Source: Minisyncoccota bacterium (lineage in GTDB: Bacteria; Patescibacteriota; Minisyncoccia; JAHIHE01; JAGLIN01). From it: a DNA stretch of 35,757 bases. Numbering within the stretch: the stretch's first letter is position 1; every line of letters begins with the position of its first letter. The stretch lies in assembly GCA_023137595.1 (NCBI GenBank), contig JAGLOZ010000013.1, positions 1 to 35,757 of the forward strand, written 5' to 3'. The notes beneath the pieces are model-generated. The model was not told where the DNA came from and searched no databases. It worked only from the letters and a program-made list of their open reading frames with translations. Of this stretch, positions 8,433 to 20,568 are shown one piece after another. Both the position numbers and the translations under genes were made by a program.

Positions 8433-8516
8433 TGGGGATGGGGAGAGTCGAACTCCCACGATATTGCTATCACTGGCACCTGAAGCCAGCGCGTCTGCCA
8501 ATTCCGCCACACCCCC
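8433..8516 (-). tRNA. tRNA-Leu(CAG), CCA not encoded
   Basis: GGGGGTGTGGCGGAATTGGCAGACGCGCTGGCTTCAGGTGCCAGTGATAGCAATATCGTGGGAGTTCGACTCTCCCCATCCCCA; type II variable arm. Confidence 0.93.
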
Positions 8517-8777
8517 GAATTAACTTATAACTAATAACAAATAACTGATAACAGTTGGATTCAGTCCCTGGTTCTCTGTATTGGTTTAATGTCTCTGACT
8601 TGAAACCAATATTTCTTTTTTAATAATTTTTCACAGAAACTTTTGGCTCAGGTTGAAGAAATTGAACTAACGATAAATTCAAGAATATATATTTAATATT
8701 TTTTGCAAATTAACAATAAATAATATTTTAATTAAAATATTATTAAATAAAAATAAGGGGGTCTAAAAATAATAAAC

Positions 8778-9086
8778 GTGAATGATATGGATGAATTGGC
8801 TGAATATGAATCCTCCGATATTTTAAAAACAAAAAATATTGAAGAAATTGTAAGTAAAATCTCAAAAATAAAAGAACTTCTATTACTAAAAAAAGAATGG
8901 TTTTTAGTAGATGATGGAAATAAAATAGAAATTAAAATCTTTAAAATAAAAAACAAAATCCATTGTCAGATTGAAGATACAAAACAGCGTGATTATCTGT
9001 CGTTATTATTGGCAAAATTGGAGGAATTATTAAACACAAAAGAAAATTTGTTGTTTGATAAAATAGATAAAGAAATAACTAACTAA
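8778..9086 (+). CDS. hypothetical protein
   Basis: 102 aa, charged/helical; ggggg upstream; ends at (aact)n microsatellite. Confidence 0.55.
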   Translation: MNDMDELAEYESSDILKTKNIEEIVSKISKIKELLLLKKEWFLVDDGNKIEIKIFKIKNKIHCQIEDTKQRDYLSLLLAKLEELLNTKENLLFDKIDKEITN

Positions 9087-9139
9087 CTAACTAACAAAGA
9101 TAATTATCTGTTTGATAAACTTTATTTCTTTGTTCATTT

Positions 9140-10360
9140 TTATTTCCCAATCTTCTCCACAATCCCAAAAATATTTTCCTTGCTTTTCTCAACTCCCGGT
9201 TGGTCGCAAGGATTGACGCCTCGCAATAGAGCGGAATAGAAAGTGAAATAATAAAAGAAGGCCATAAATTTGCCAATCGTATATGGTGAAATTTCATCAA
9301 GTTCAAGGTGGATCGCTGGAATATTATTATCAATGACATCCTGCCATGTTCCTTGAAACTCGGCTTTGATCATATCTTGAAGAGAAAGATCATCTAAACT
9401 TTCCAAAGTTATATTTCGGCATTTGATATTTTTCAAATTATCTTCAACCTTTAGATTTTCCTTGTGAACAGGATTTTTAACAGTAATAAAAAATCCCAGC
9501 GAATTTTTTCTTCCGGAAATAAATCGTTGCAGAGTGTGGTGCTGGTTTTCCGGCGCTTCTCCGCCATAGATCGTTTGTCCAAGCTCTTTCTTGCAAACAC
9601 TTTCATGGTAGAGTTGGACAATAAGATTGTAAAAACCGAATAATTTTTTTGAATAAACTGACAAGAATAGTTCAGTGTATCCTACTTTTTCAAGTTTGTC
9701 AAGAGTAAGGGCAAGTTGTAGAGCTGGATTATTTTCAAGCTCTGATCGCAGACCGCAAGTCAAATACATATCTTTTCCGCCTTTTACCATTTTTTTTGCG
9801 TCTATGCCGATAATTTCAGTCGTAGTAAGGGCAGATTCTGTCAGGCCTGTGTATCTGTCAGTTATCTCTGTTTTTGGATAAAAAGAAACATCAAGATCTT
9901 TTGCTTTTCTGATCTGATTCAACGCGCCGTCGTTGTCTTCGGTAATTGCCAGAATCGGATAATCTTTGAAGGCGAAATAGTTGGCAAGCACTTGAATCCT
10001 TGTCCCTGATTTGCTGGTTAAAATGACAAGCGTATTTTCAGGAGAGCATTTCTTTTTTAATTTGTGAATATAAGCGGGATCTTCCGTGTCTAACAAATAC
10101 ACATTTTTATCGCTTATTTCTCCTAGCGTGCTGTAAATCCCCCGAAAATTGGAAATCGCTCCGCCATTTCCTTCCACAATAATATTTTTTGTATTCTTAT
10201 ATTTCTCTTTCTTTCTTTTTAGCTCATCTAAATTTGGAGTGTATTTCGCAAATCTCGGCACAGGCGTATTCTTTATTTTCTCAATCTCTTTTTTAAATTC
10301 TGGAAAAGATAAATCTATAGTGGAATGATTGAGATTTAAATTGAGTTTTGAGGTTGACAT
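9140..10360 (-). CDS. pgi: glucose-6-phosphate isomerase-like SIS-domain protein
   Basis: 406 aa; VEGNGGAISNFRGIYS, TSKSGTRIQVLANYFAF, GGEAPENQHHTLQRF, C-terminal LLRGVNPCDQPGVEKSKE. Confidence 0.85.
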   Translation of the reverse strand: MSTSKLNLNLNHSTIDLSFPEFKKEIEKIKNTPVPRFAKYTPNLDELKRKKEKYKNTKNIIVEGNGGAISNFRGIYSTLGEISDKNVYLLDTEDPAYIHKLKKKCSPENTLVILTSKSGTRIQVLANYFAFKDYPILAITEDNDGALNQIRKAKDLDVSFYPKTEITDRYTGLTESALTTTEIIGIDAKKMVKGGKDMYLTCGLRSELENNPALQLALTLDKLEKVGYTELFLSVYSKKLFGFYNLIVQLYHESVCKKELGQTIYGGEAPENQHHTLQRFISGRKNSLGFFITVKNPVHKENLKVEDNLKNIKCRNITLESLDDLSLQDMIKAEFQGTWQDVIDNNIPAIHLELDEISPYTIGKFMAFFYYFTFYSALLRGVNPCDQPGVEKSKENIFGIVEKIGK

Positions 10361-10387
10361 GGGACTATATTGTTAAATTGTTAAATC

Positions 10388-10426
10388 CGTTGGCTTCATA
10401 TTCTGTGTGGAGCCTTTTGTGATTTC
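10388..10426. repeat. gaaatcacaaaaggctcca-family half-unit, reverse orientation
   Basis: cgttggcttcatattctgtgtggagccttttgtgatttc. Confidence 0.8.
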
Positions 10427-10467
10427 AGGAAAGATTATCCCAAGTCGATGAATTATGCGAAACTAAA

Positions 10468-10553
10468 TTCGGGATTGCCAGAGCCTGCCCTCCGCGATAG
10501 CCGAATGGGTCGTCTTCTCACTCGCTACGCTCATTTAGGCTCCTCACAATGAC
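10468..10553. repeat. gtcattgcgagg-family MITE-like copy
   Basis: cgggattgcc...ctcctcacaatgac. Confidence 0.7.
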
Positions 10554-10592
10554 AGAATACAACAGAATCCTAAAAAGCTACATCCTAAAAAG

Positions 10593-12209
10593 CTAACCCT
10601 GCTTCCAAATCCTCTTCGTTTTCACATACCATTTTTCAATTCCATTGAATCTGTCAGATGGAATTATGATATTTTCAAGTTGGACTCCTTGGATTGAATT
10701 ATTATGCAAGTATAAATAATTTGGACTGTACAAGAAGATCGCTGGAATGTCTTCAATGACAAGTTCCTGAAACTTTTTGTATTTTTCTATTTTAATTTCT
10801 TTATCTGTTTCTTGTCTTGCTTCTTCCAGAAGTTTGTCAACTTCCAGATTATCATATAAGGATAAATTCAAGCCGGATTCTTTTTTCTGTGAAGAGTGCC
10901 AAAAAGCAAACGGGTCAGGGTCATAGTTGAGAATTTGCGCGAATAGAATTGCTTCATATTCGCGAGGTTTTATATAGTCGTTTCTAAGTTCGTTTGTCTG
11001 AACGGTTTTTATTTCAACTGAAGCGCCTATTTCTTTCCACATTTGCTGGATTATTTTTGCAGTTTCAGAAAGCTCGGTCTGGTCGTGTGTAATTAAAGTA
11101 AATTCTATTTTAATATCTTCTTTTTCTCTAATTCCATCATTATCAGAATCAATCCATTCTGCCGCGTCAAGAGTATTTTGGGCATGTTCTTGCGCGTAAT
11201 CATAAACTTTTATATTTGGATCATGTCCTAATAATTGTGGCGGTATTGGAGATTCTGACGTGCTTCCTTCTCCTGTCAGTATTTCTTCTATCAGTTTATT
11301 CTTGTCTATTGCGTGCGCGAGAGCTAAGCGCACTTTTTTGTCTGAAAGCGCTTTATTTTTTGTTTGATTAAAGAACACCGCAAAATATCGCGGGATTTTG
11401 AGTCTGTATAAATTTGAATTTTCAAAATCCGCAACTTTTTTTTTGTTTTTTGGAGAAAGATAATTTATTCCCTTGATCTCTTTTCGATTAAATGCTGATA
11501 TTGCGTCTTCTTCTTTTTGAAAAAATTTAAATACTAATTTTTCTATGTATGGTTTTTCGGCGTAGTATTCGTCATTTTTGATAAATTCCATAGAACTTAT
11601 CTTTCCGTCCTTGTCTTTAGCAAATTGACTGAATTTATACGGGCCGGTTCCTATCGGTCTCAAATTATATTCGGCTAAAGGAAAATTATTTATTTCCTTA
11701 GGTTCCCATAAATGTTTGGGCAATATTCCAAAATTAAGATTATTCAAGAAAGGAGAGTAGGCATTTTTTAAGACAAACTTTATTGTATAATTATCTATTT
11801 TTTCCGCTCTTATGCCTATCCAGCTTGATCTCAAGATACTGTTGTAGTCGGGATTTTGTATAGTTTGAATTGTATATATTATATCGTCTACGGTAAGTTC
11901 TTCTCCACTATGCCATTTCACACCTCTTTTTATGTGAAAAGTATAGCTTAATTTATCTTCTCCTATTTCGTAATCTTTTGCAAGATCATTGATTAGGTTT
12001 CCTTCTGTATCAAGCTTTAGCAGGCTGGAGTATATAATAGATGAAAGGTCTGAGTCAATGTCATTTGATTGAGATAATACTGGGTTTATAAATCTTGGCT
12101 GTCCTATCATTCCTTCTATATATTCTCCGCCAAAATCAGGAACTTCCTCGGTGTTTTGTATATAGTAAGAAAAACCCAAATAGGCGCTGCTAATGACAAT
12201 TAATAACAA
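10593..12209 (-). CDS. ABC transporter solute-binding protein, family 5 (peptide-binding type), membrane anchored
   Basis: 538 aa; KDYEIGEDKLSYTFHIKRGVKWHSGEELTVDDIIYT, VRLALAHAIDKNKLI; start uncertain because the anchor appears to extend upstream. Confidence 0.88.
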   Translation of the reverse strand: MLLIVISSAYLGFSYYIQNTEEVPDFGGEYIEGMIGQPRFINPVLSQSNDIDSDLSSIIYSSLLKLDTEGNLINDLAKDYEIGEDKLSYTFHIKRGVKWHSGEELTVDDIIYTIQTIQNPDYNSILRSSWIGIRAEKIDNYTIKFVLKNAYSPFLNNLNFGILPKHLWEPKEINNFPLAEYNLRPIGTGPYKFSQFAKDKDGKISSMEFIKNDEYYAEKPYIEKLVFKFFQKEEDAISAFNRKEIKGINYLSPKNKKKVADFENSNLYRLKIPRYFAVFFNQTKNKALSDKKVRLALAHAIDKNKLIEEILTGEGSTSESPIPPQLLGHDPNIKVYDYAQEHAQNTLDAAEWIDSDNDGIREKEDIKIEFTLITHDQTELSETAKIIQQMWKEIGASVEIKTVQTNELRNDYIKPREYEAILFAQILNYDPDPFAFWHSSQKKESGLNLSLYDNLEVDKLLEEARQETDKEIKIEKYKKFQELVIEDIPAIFLYSPNYLYLHNNSIQGVQLENIIIPSDRFNGIEKWYVKTKRIWKQG

Positions 12210-12342
12210 TAAAAACCAAATAAGCCTTCGCTCTTTTTTGCTTAAGACATAAAAAATTTTATTTAATTTTCCTAAAAAACCTTTTATATTTTTTATTAAT
12301 GTTTATTTTAATCAAGACAGGACTTTAATTCTCTGGTCTTGT

Positions 12343-12561
12343 TTAATGTTGCATGAAACTGTAAAAAGCAGTGCCTAAAAATAGGATAGCAAGAATTACT
12401 GTTGCGATAAAAAGAAATTTATCAAACCCTCTTTTGGTTTGATACACATTCCCACTTCCGCCAAAAGTTTCGCTAAGTCCGGCTCCTCTGTTTTGAAGCA
12501 AAATCGCTATGATTAATAATATTGATACTATTATTTGAATTGTGCCTAGTGCTTTGTCCAT
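12343..12561 (-). CDS. secG: preprotein translocase subunit SecG
   Basis: 72 aa, two TM segments, LLQNRGAGLSETFGG. Confidence 0.9.
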   Translation of the reverse strand: MDKALGTIQIIVSILLIIAILLQNRGAGLSETFGGSGNVYQTKRGFDKFLFIATVILAILFLGTAFYSFMQH

Positions 12562-12610
12562 ATTGATTTAGTATTTAGTATTTAATATTAAGCTTGATCC
12601 TTAATACTTG

Positions 12611-12961
12611 CTACTTTTTAGAAAATGTTCCGATGAAGATGTTGACGGCGCTAATTACGATCATTCCCCAAAAAGCTGCGGATAAGCTTTCTATATTCAT
12701 TTCCTGGACAAAATAGTCCAATAAAAGAAGCATAGCAATATTTATTACGATTGTAAAGAGTCCGAATGTAAAAAGAATGATTGGCATTGAAATTAGTTTG
12801 AGAATAGGTTTTATGAAGAAGTTTATTAAACCGAAGATAAATCCTATAGTAAGCAAGGTCATAAAACTGTCTTCTGCCAGAGTAAATCCAGAAACTATTT
12901 TTGCCGCAATAAAAATTGCAATTGAATTTGTTAGGATTTGAATTATAAGTTTTGTAATCAT
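12611..12961 (-). CDS. phage holin 4 superfamily / YvlD-like membrane protein
   Basis: 116 aa; LLTIGFIFGLINFFIKPILKLISMPIILFTFGLFTIVINIAMLLLLDYFV. Confidence 0.8.
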   Translation of the reverse strand: MITKLIIQILTNSIAIFIAAKIVSGFTLAEDSFMTLLTIGFIFGLINFFIKPILKLISMPIILFTFGLFTIVINIAMLLLLDYFVQEMNIESLSAAFWGMIVISAVNIFIGTFSKK

Positions 12962-13245
12962 AAAGATGAATAATGAATAATGAATACCTTAATATCAAAG
13001 TAGCATATTTTGGGAAAGCTGTCTATTGTTTTTTTGTGTTTTTTGTTGCAAAATTGCCAAAGATAATTAAAATGTGTGACAATTTAACAATTAGTGTTAA
13101 GCATTAAGTAGCGCCAATGCTATCGCATTTGACGCTTAATACTGAATACTGAATACTGAATACTTTATACTCAATACTATCTCCCTTGATTTATTCTGAA
13201 ACTGTGATACAATTTTATACAGTTTATTTTTCATTTTATATAAAT

Positions 13246-16104
13246 ATGAATAAGGGGAAAATATCAATAAAAGGAGCGAGAGTTCACAATTTAAAAAATA
13301 TTGACATAGAAATACCGAGAGGAAAGCTTGTGGTTATAACTGGTCCTTCGGGGTCTGGAAAATCATCTCTTGCGTTTGATACTATTTATGCTGAAGGACA
13401 GAGGAGGTACTTGGAAAATATATCAAACTATCCAAAGCAGTTTATGAATTTTATGAGCAAGCCGGACGTGGATCAGATTGAAGGATTATCTCCGGCAATT
13501 TCAATTGATGATAAAAGCGCTGCCAAGACGCCTCGTTCAACTGTGGGGACTATGACTGAAATTTATAATTATTTAAGAATTCTTTTCTCATCTTGCGGAG
13601 AGGTTCATTGCGTGAAATGCAATGGAGAGTTGAGCAAACAAAATCCCGGAAAAATTGTTGATATTATAAATAATTTTCCAAAAGATTCTCGCGTTGTAAT
13701 TATGGCTCCCGTTTTACAGCGGGAAATTACTGATTGTTATTCTTTAATAAAGAAATATTGTAAATTCGGGTATCAGAGAATTAGAATAGACGGAGAAATA
13801 AAACAAATAAAAGAAGCGTTAAAAGGAGACATCAAAGAAGACAAGCCTCATAATATTGATATCATTGTAGATAGATTTTCTTTTGCTGAGAATAAAGTAA
13901 GTTACGAGAGCATCTTAGATTCTGTGGAAACAGCTATAAATCTTTCTTCCGGTTTTGTCGCAGTAAATTATTTTTCTTTGGAAAAAAATGAAAATAAAGA
14001 ATTTTTCTTTTCTAATCATCTTTATTGCAAAAACTGTAAAAATGCTTTTCCAAACATAGAACCAAAACTTTTTTCTTTCAATAGTCCTTACGGAGCTTGC
14101 AGCGATTGCACCGGTCTTGGGGTCAAACTTGAGATAGATTCTAATCTTATTATCCCAAACAAATCTCTGACTTTATCCGAAGGCGCTATCAGGCCTTGGG
14201 CCAACTTATTAAACAAATGGGATGAATATATAGAAACTTTGAAATATATCAATAAAACATATAAAATTAATATAAACATCCCAGTTGATAAAATGAGCAA
14301 GAGGGATTTGGATATAATATATTATGGGGCTGGAAGTCAAAAGTTTGTTCAGAAATCACAAAAGGCTCCAGTCAGGAGACCGGAGCCAACAAAAAAGTTG
14401 ACTGAAGATGATTTTCAGGGAGCGGTAAAAATCTTAGAACAGAAATATTACGAAACAAATTCTGAGTATATAAGAAATGAGCTGGAAAAATATATGACAA
14501 AAAAACTTTGTCCAAGCTGTTTAGGAGACAGGCTCAGCGACAATGCCCTTGCTGTAAAGATTAATGGAAAGTCTATTAGCGATATAACCAAAATGACTGT
14601 TGCTGAAGAAATCGAATTTTTAAAAAATCTTCCTGATTCTCATTTAAAGAGGTCAAAACAAATAGTGGAAGAAATTATCAAGAGACTCAAACTTCTTGAA
14701 GATATCGGACTTGACTATCTTTCTCTCTCAAGATCTTCTGAAACTATTTCGGCTGGTGAAGCAAGAAGAATAAAACTTGCCACTCAGCTAAGCTCTAGAT
14801 TGAATGGGATTCTCTATGTTTTAGACGAGCCGTCAATTGGACTTCACAGGAAAGACAATAACAAACTGTTTGACGCGATGAAAAAATTGAGAGATCTTGG
14901 AAATTCGGTTATAGTTGTTGAACATGATGATTTTTTCATTAAAAACGCGGATTATATAATAGATATGGGTCCGAAATCAGGTGAAGCTGGTGGAGAAGTT
15001 GTCGCGGTTGGAACGCTAAAACAAATTATGAAATCAAATTGTATTACCGGTTGTTATCTTTCGGGAAAGAGGAAGATAGAAGTTCCCAGAAGACAAAGAA
15101 AAGGAAACGGATTTGAAATAATCATAAAAGGGGCCAGTGAAAATAATTTGAAGAACATAGATGTCAAAATTCCGCTTGGCAAATTTGTGTGTGTGACCGG
15201 AGTTTCCGGCTCAGGAAAATCTACTTTGATAAATGATATTCTTTCAAAAGTTCTCTTGAAAAAACTGCACAGAGCTCAAACAGAATCGGGAAAGTATAAG
15301 GCTATAATTGGTGATAAAAAGATAAGTAAAATTATAAGTATTGATCAATCTCCAATAGGCAGGACTCCCAGAAGCAATCCGGCGACCTATACTGGAATTT
15401 TTACACATATCAGAGACCTGTTTGCCGATACAAGCGAGGCGAAAAACAGGAAATATAAGGTGGGTCATTTTAGCTTTAATGTCCGAGGAGGCAGATGTGA
15501 AAATTGTAAAGGTGACGGGGTAACAAAAATAGAAATGTATTTCTTGCCTGATGTGTATGTTGAATGCGAGCAGTGTCAAGGAAAGAGATATAACAATGAA
15601 ACTCTTGAAATTGAATATAAGGGTGTCAGAATTTCAGAAGTTTTGAACATGTCCGTGCGTCAGGCTCTCGGTTTTTTCAAAGACACTCCGGTTTTGCATA
15701 GCAAGCTGTCAATTCTAAACGATGTTGGGCTTGGTTATATGAGATTAGGGCAATCCGCAACAACTCTTTCTGGAGGAGAAGCACAGAGAATAAAGCTTTC
15801 CACTGAGCTTGCCAGGCCTGTCAAAGAAGGGAAAACTTTATATATTCTTGATGAGCCAACCGTAGGACTTCATTTTGAAGACACAAGAAAATTGTTAGGT
15901 GTTTTGAATAAGCTGGTTGACAGAGGGAATACGGTCATTGTTATTGAACATAATCTTGAAGTAGTGAAATGCGCTGACTGGATCATTGACCTCGGTCCCG
16001 AAGGAGGGGATAAGGGCGGATATATCGTTGCCGAAGGAACACCGAAGCAAGTTGTGAAATGCAAAGAAAGCTGGACGGGGAAGTATTTGGAAGAGCTATT
16101 ATAA
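13246..16104 (+). CDS. uvrA: excinuclease ABC subunit A
   Basis: [41 protein letters not shown], two ABC signatures, zinc fingers CPSCLGDRL and [11 protein letters not shown] track starts at TTG 13186, which overlaps a putative -35. Confidence 0.95.
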   Translation: MNKGKISIKGARVHNLKNIDIEIPRGKLVVITGPSGSGKSSLAFDTIYAEGQRRYLENISNYPKQFMNFMSKPDVDQIEGLSPAISIDDKSAAKTPRSTVGTMTEIYNYLRILFSSCGEVHCVKCNGELSKQNPGKIVDIINNFPKDSRVVIMAPVLQREITDCYSLIKKYCKFGYQRIRIDGEIKQIKEALKGDIKEDKPHNIDIIVDRFSFAENKVSYESILDSVETAINLSSGFVAVNYFSLEKNENKEFFFSNHLYCKNCKNAFPNIEPKLFSFNSPYGACSDCTGLGVKLEIDSNLIIPNKSLTLSEGAIRPWANLLNKWDEYIETLKYINKTYKININIPVDKMSKRDLDIIYYGAGSQKFVQKSQKAPVRRPEPTKKLTEDDFQGAVKILEQKYYETNSEYIRNELEKYMTKKLCPSCLGDRLSDNALAVKINGKSISDITKMTVAEEIEFLKNLPDSHLKRSKQIVEEIIKRLKLLEDIGLDYLSLSRSSETISAGEARRIKLATQLSSRLNGILYVLDEPSIGLHRKDNNKLFDAMKKLRDLGNSVIVVEHDDFFIKNADYIIDMGPKSGEAGGEVVAVGTLKQIMKSNCITGCYLSGKRKIEVPRRQRKGNGFEIIIKGASENNLKNIDVKIPLGKFVCVTGVSGSGKSTLINDILSKVLLKKLHRAQTESGKYKAIIGDKKISKIISIDQSPIGRTPRSNPATYTGIFTHIRDLFADTSEAKNRKYKVGHFSFNVRGGRCENCKGDGVTKIEMYFLPDVYVECEQCQGKRYNNETLEIEYKGVRISEVLNMSVRQALGFFKDTPVLHSKLSILNDVGLGYMRLGQSATTLSGGEAQRIKLSTELARPVKEGKTLYILDEPTVGLHFEDTRKLLGVLNKLVDRGNTVIVIEHNLEVVKCADWIIDLGPEGGDKGGYIVAEGTPKQVVKCKESWTGKYLEELL
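14352..14390 (+). repeat. gaaatcacaaaaggctcca-family repeat inside uvrA, in frame
   Basis: gaaatcacaaaaggctccagtcaggagaccggagccaac, encoding [13 protein letters not shown]. Confidence 0.9.
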
Positions 16105-16194
16105 AATTTCCAATTCTCAATTTCTAATTTTCAATCAATTTTCAATGACTCAATTTTCAAATTGTCAAGACTTGCTATTCTGTTCTGCTATTCT

Positions 16195-16310
16195 GTTATT
16201 GCGAGGAGACTGAACGAGTTCCGAGTATCCGGGACGAGAGAAATGTCGACCCATTCGGCTATCGCTCAGGGCAGGCTCTGGCAATCCCGAATCTAGCCCA
16301 CTTAATTATT
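16195..16310. repeat. gtcattgcgagg-family MITE-like copy
   Basis: ttattgcgaggagactgaacgag...ggcaatcccgaat. Confidence 0.7.
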
Positions 16311-16422
16311 GGTTTTTCAGTTGATTCACGGTAAATCTGGAGTTCAGACTTTAGTCTGTAAGGTTTTTGGAATAAAAAAAGAAACCTCTATAAAAATGAA
16401 AATAATTTCAAGCTTATAAAGG

Positions 16423-16869
16423 TTATGGTTGCGTTTCTTTAATGGTGCCGTAAACATTTCTTATGTTTTTGTTTAATAATTCAGAAAAGCTTTCGGTTCT
16501 TTCGAAAACAGTGATTGGTAGTTTATAAGCAGTGGTTGCGTTTTTTTCCGATTCAAGAAGTATAATGATTTTCTTTTCATTTCCTTCCATAATCATTCTT
16601 ATATAACCAACTTTAAACACCTTGTTTCTTGGCGGCATAGAATCTTTTGGCTTTCCCAATCCCATAACCAGTCCTATTATAAGAAATGTCAAGGGAAAGA
16701 TTATTATGGCAGGAATAGTAATCAAAGGGAAATTTCTAATTCCTTGCTCAGGTATTTGATGCCAATCAATCCATAACTGTACAAGCTCAAATACTACAAA
16801 AAACAACCATAAATGTACAAGAATTTTTTTATAATTCGTCATTATATCCTCCGCGTTAGGTAGGTCCAT
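16423..16869 (-). CDS. hypothetical membrane protein
   Basis: 148 aa, two hydrophobic segments; hairpin plus T-run at about 16370-16430 as possible terminator. Confidence 0.65.
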   Translation of the reverse strand: MDLPNAEDIMTNYKKILVHLWLFFVVFELVQLWIDWHQIPEQGIRNFPLITIPAIIIFPLTFLIIGLVMGLGKPKDSMPPRNKVFKVGYIRMIMEGNEKKIIILLESEKNATTAYKLPITVFERTESFSELLNKNIRNVYGTIKETQP

Positions 16870-16953
16870 ATTCTCAAACTACTTATTTCAAGCAATTTGT
16901 CTTGTAATTTTTTACAAGAAACTAACAGTGAATGTTATCATCTAATCAAATAT

Positions 16954-18084
16954 ATGTCAACTCCAACTTTTCTCGAAAAACAAATTCTCGCGACGGTTGT
17001 TTATTATGATATCTTGGATCATCCTCTGACGAATTTTGAGGTTTTTTTGTATTTGGTAAAAGGTAATATGGAGTCCCGACGAAAGTCGGGGGTGGAAGAT
17101 GGCATAATCTCTTCTGACTTTCGTCAGGACTCCAGTGTTGTTTGGGAATTATTAAATAACAGCGAATATTTAAAAAAATATATTGGACAGAAATTAGGAT
17201 TTTATTTTTTGAAAAAACAACCTCCTTCTCCCCCTTATCAGGGAGGTATAGATATTGTTGAGCAACGCTTGGACCGAAAAAAACTTGCTGACCAAAAATG
17301 GAAGAAAATAAAAAAGATATTCTGGATTATGCAGGTTACGCCGTTTATGAAAATGGTTTTGGTTTCGGGATCGTTGGCGCTTGGAAACAGCAAAAAAGAA
17401 TCGGATATAGATATTATAATAACAGCGAAAAAAGGAAGAATTTGGACGGTGAGAACCATTGTTACTTTCTTGACTTCTATTTTGGGAGTGCGAAGATATA
17501 AAAATAAAACAAAGAATAAAATTTGCTTAAATCATTATATCACGGACAAGTCTCTGAAAATTCCGTTTGAGAGTTTATACAACGCGCAAAGCTATTTGCA
17601 TTTGATAAATGTTTATGATAACGAAGAAGATAAAAAATTATTTAGAAAATTTCAAGAGGAAAATAAGTGGATAGGGGAATATGTTCAGAATTATGAATAT
17701 TCTAAACTAGGAAGTTCCAGAAGCATAAAAAGAAGCAGAATACTCGGTTTTATTTCCGGATTCTTTGAGTTTGTATTGTCAGGAAATTTAGTTGAAGCTG
17801 AGCTTTCAACTGGAGGCTCAGCTTCTTTGGTTTGCCGAAAGATTAATTTATTCAAAAAATTTGGCAATTATTTTGAAAAAAAATTATCTCAGATCCAAAG
17901 TGAAAGAATTAAAAAAGACAAATTATACGAAAAAAGCGGAGGAAGAATTACGATAAGTAACAATCAACTAGAGTTTCATCCTTCTTCACATGAAGCCAAT
18001 ATTATTCCAGAATTTAATAGAAGAATGAAAGAACTAAAGTTATTTGAATTTGAAGGACAGAAAGATTCGGGACTGAATACTTAG
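16954..18084 (+). CDS. nucleotidyltransferase-domain protein
   Basis: VSGSLALGNSKKESDIDIII (GS...DxD nucleotidyltransferase motif); start at MSTPTFLEKQILATVVYYDILDHPLT preferred. Confidence 0.78.
   Translation: MSTPTFLEKQILATVVYYDILDHPLTNFEVFLYLVKGNMESRRKSGVEDGIISSDFRQDSSVVWELLNNSEYLKKYIGQKLGFYFLKKQPPSPPYQGGIDIVEQRLDRKKLADQKWKKIKKIFWIMQVTPFMKMVLVSGSLALGNSKKESDIDIIITAKKGRIWTVRTIVTFLTSILGVRRYKNKTKNKICLNHYITDKSLKIPFESLYNAQSYLHLINVYDNEEDKKLFRKFQEENKWIGEYVQNYEYSKLGSSRSIKRSRILGFISGFFEFVLSGNLVEAELSTGGSASLVCRKINLFKKFGNYFEKKLSQIQSERIKKDKLYEKSGGRITISNNQLEFHPSSHEANIIPEFNRRMKELKLFEFEGQKDSGLNT
17070..17133. repeat. inverted repeat within the nucleotidyltransferase CDS (20-nt arms)
   Basis: ggagtcccgacgaaagtcgg ... 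ctgactttcgtcaggactcc. Confidence 0.85.
17794..17825. repeat. inverted repeat within the nucleotidyltransferase CDS
   Basis: gaagctgagc-tttcaactggag-gctcagcttc; similar sequence near 27796-27822. Confidence 0.7.
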
Positions 18085-18174
18085 CTTCCTAGGTTGTAGC
18101 TTTTTAGAAGTTTAAATATTCGAACTATTATTTCTAAGAAGCTAAGAAGCTACAGCCTAAAAAGCTAGATAGCC

Positions 18175-18202
18175 TTGACATATCTCATAAATCAAATATA
18201 AT
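18175..18202 (+). promoter_or_regulatory. groESL promoter
   Basis: TTGACA (18175-18180), 16 bp, TATAAT (18197-18202). Confidence 0.85.
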
Positions 18203-18206
18203 GTCA

Positions 18207-18233
18207 TTAGCACTCAATAAGGTAGAGTGCTAA
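18207..18233 (+). promoter_or_regulatory. CIRCE element (HrcA operator)
   Basis: TTAGCACTC-aataaggta-GAGTGCTAA, perfect consensus with 9-nt spacer. Confidence 0.96.
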
Positions 18234-18312
18234 AAAAATCATTATTTAATAAATCTAATAATTTGTTTGTTTTATATTTATTAAAGACAAGCAAAAAGAA
18301 AGGGTAGGTTCT

Positions 18313-18603
18313 ATGAAACTAAGACCTCTTGGGAACAAAGTTATTTTAGAGGCGGTCTCTAAAGAAGAAACAACAAAAAGTGGAATCATTATTCCGGATA
18401 CTGTTGATAAAGAAAAACCGGAACAAGCAAAAGTTTTGGCAGTTGGTCCTGGAAGAGCTAATAAAGATGGAAGCAGGGTGCAGATGGATGTCAAAGTCGG
18501 CGATACTGTTTTATTCTCAAAATACAGTCCGACAGAGATTAAGCTGGATGGAAAGGAATATTTGGTTGTTTCGGACGAGGATATAATGGCGGTTGTGGAA
18601 TAA
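18313..18603 (+). CDS. groES: co-chaperonin GroES
   Basis: 96 aa; MKLRPLGNKVILE, SGIIIPDT, GDTVLFSKYSPTEIKLDGKEYLVVSDEDIMAVVE. Confidence 0.97.
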   Translation: MKLRPLGNKVILEAVSKEETTKSGIIIPDTVDKEKPEQAKVLAVGPGRANKDGSRVQMDVKVGDTVLFSKYSPTEIKLDGKEYLVVSDEDIMAVVE

Positions 18604-18620
18604 TTTAATACGACGTGTTT

Positions 18621-18777
18621 ATCATTCTGAATTTATTTCAGAATCCTTCGCATATTGCATTGATCATAGCCCATAAATCATTCAATATAGCCTACACTGT
18701 ATACAAAATATTAGTGTTAAATAGTAGAGTTTAGATCCCATTATACAAAAGATCCTGAAACAAGTTCAGGATGACAT
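18621..18777. repeat. gtcattctgaa-family palindromic element between groES and groEL
   Basis: tcattctgaatttatttcagaatcc ... gatcctgaaacaagttcaggatgac. Confidence 0.7.
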
Positions 18778-18794
18778 GATAATTAATAAGTTAA

Positions 18795-20507
<1,713 letters not shown>

Positions 20508-20538
20508 AGTGTTAGATATTGATCGATTTAAGAATATA

Positions 20539-20568
20539 GCCACGAGCATTCTGATGCTTGTGGCTTTT
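20539..20568 (+). terminator. intrinsic terminator after groEL
   Basis: gccacgagca-ttctga-tgcttgtggc-tttt. Confidence 0.85.

Noticed and set aside
8256-8512. ORFs 8256-8510 and 8327-8512 (MAELADALASGASD..., MWRNWQTRWLQ...)
   Set aside because: These are translations across the tRNA-Leu gene and adjacent tRNA-like sequence, a known annotation artefact.
9080-9097. aactaactaactaac microsatellite at the end of the 8778 ORF
   Set aside because: Simple tetranucleotide repeat without clear phase-variation context, because it sits at the stop codon.
13141-13180. tactgaatactgaatactgaatac short tandem repeat before uvrA
   Set aside because: Simple low-complexity repeat common in AT-rich intergenic DNA; no regulatory pattern recognised.
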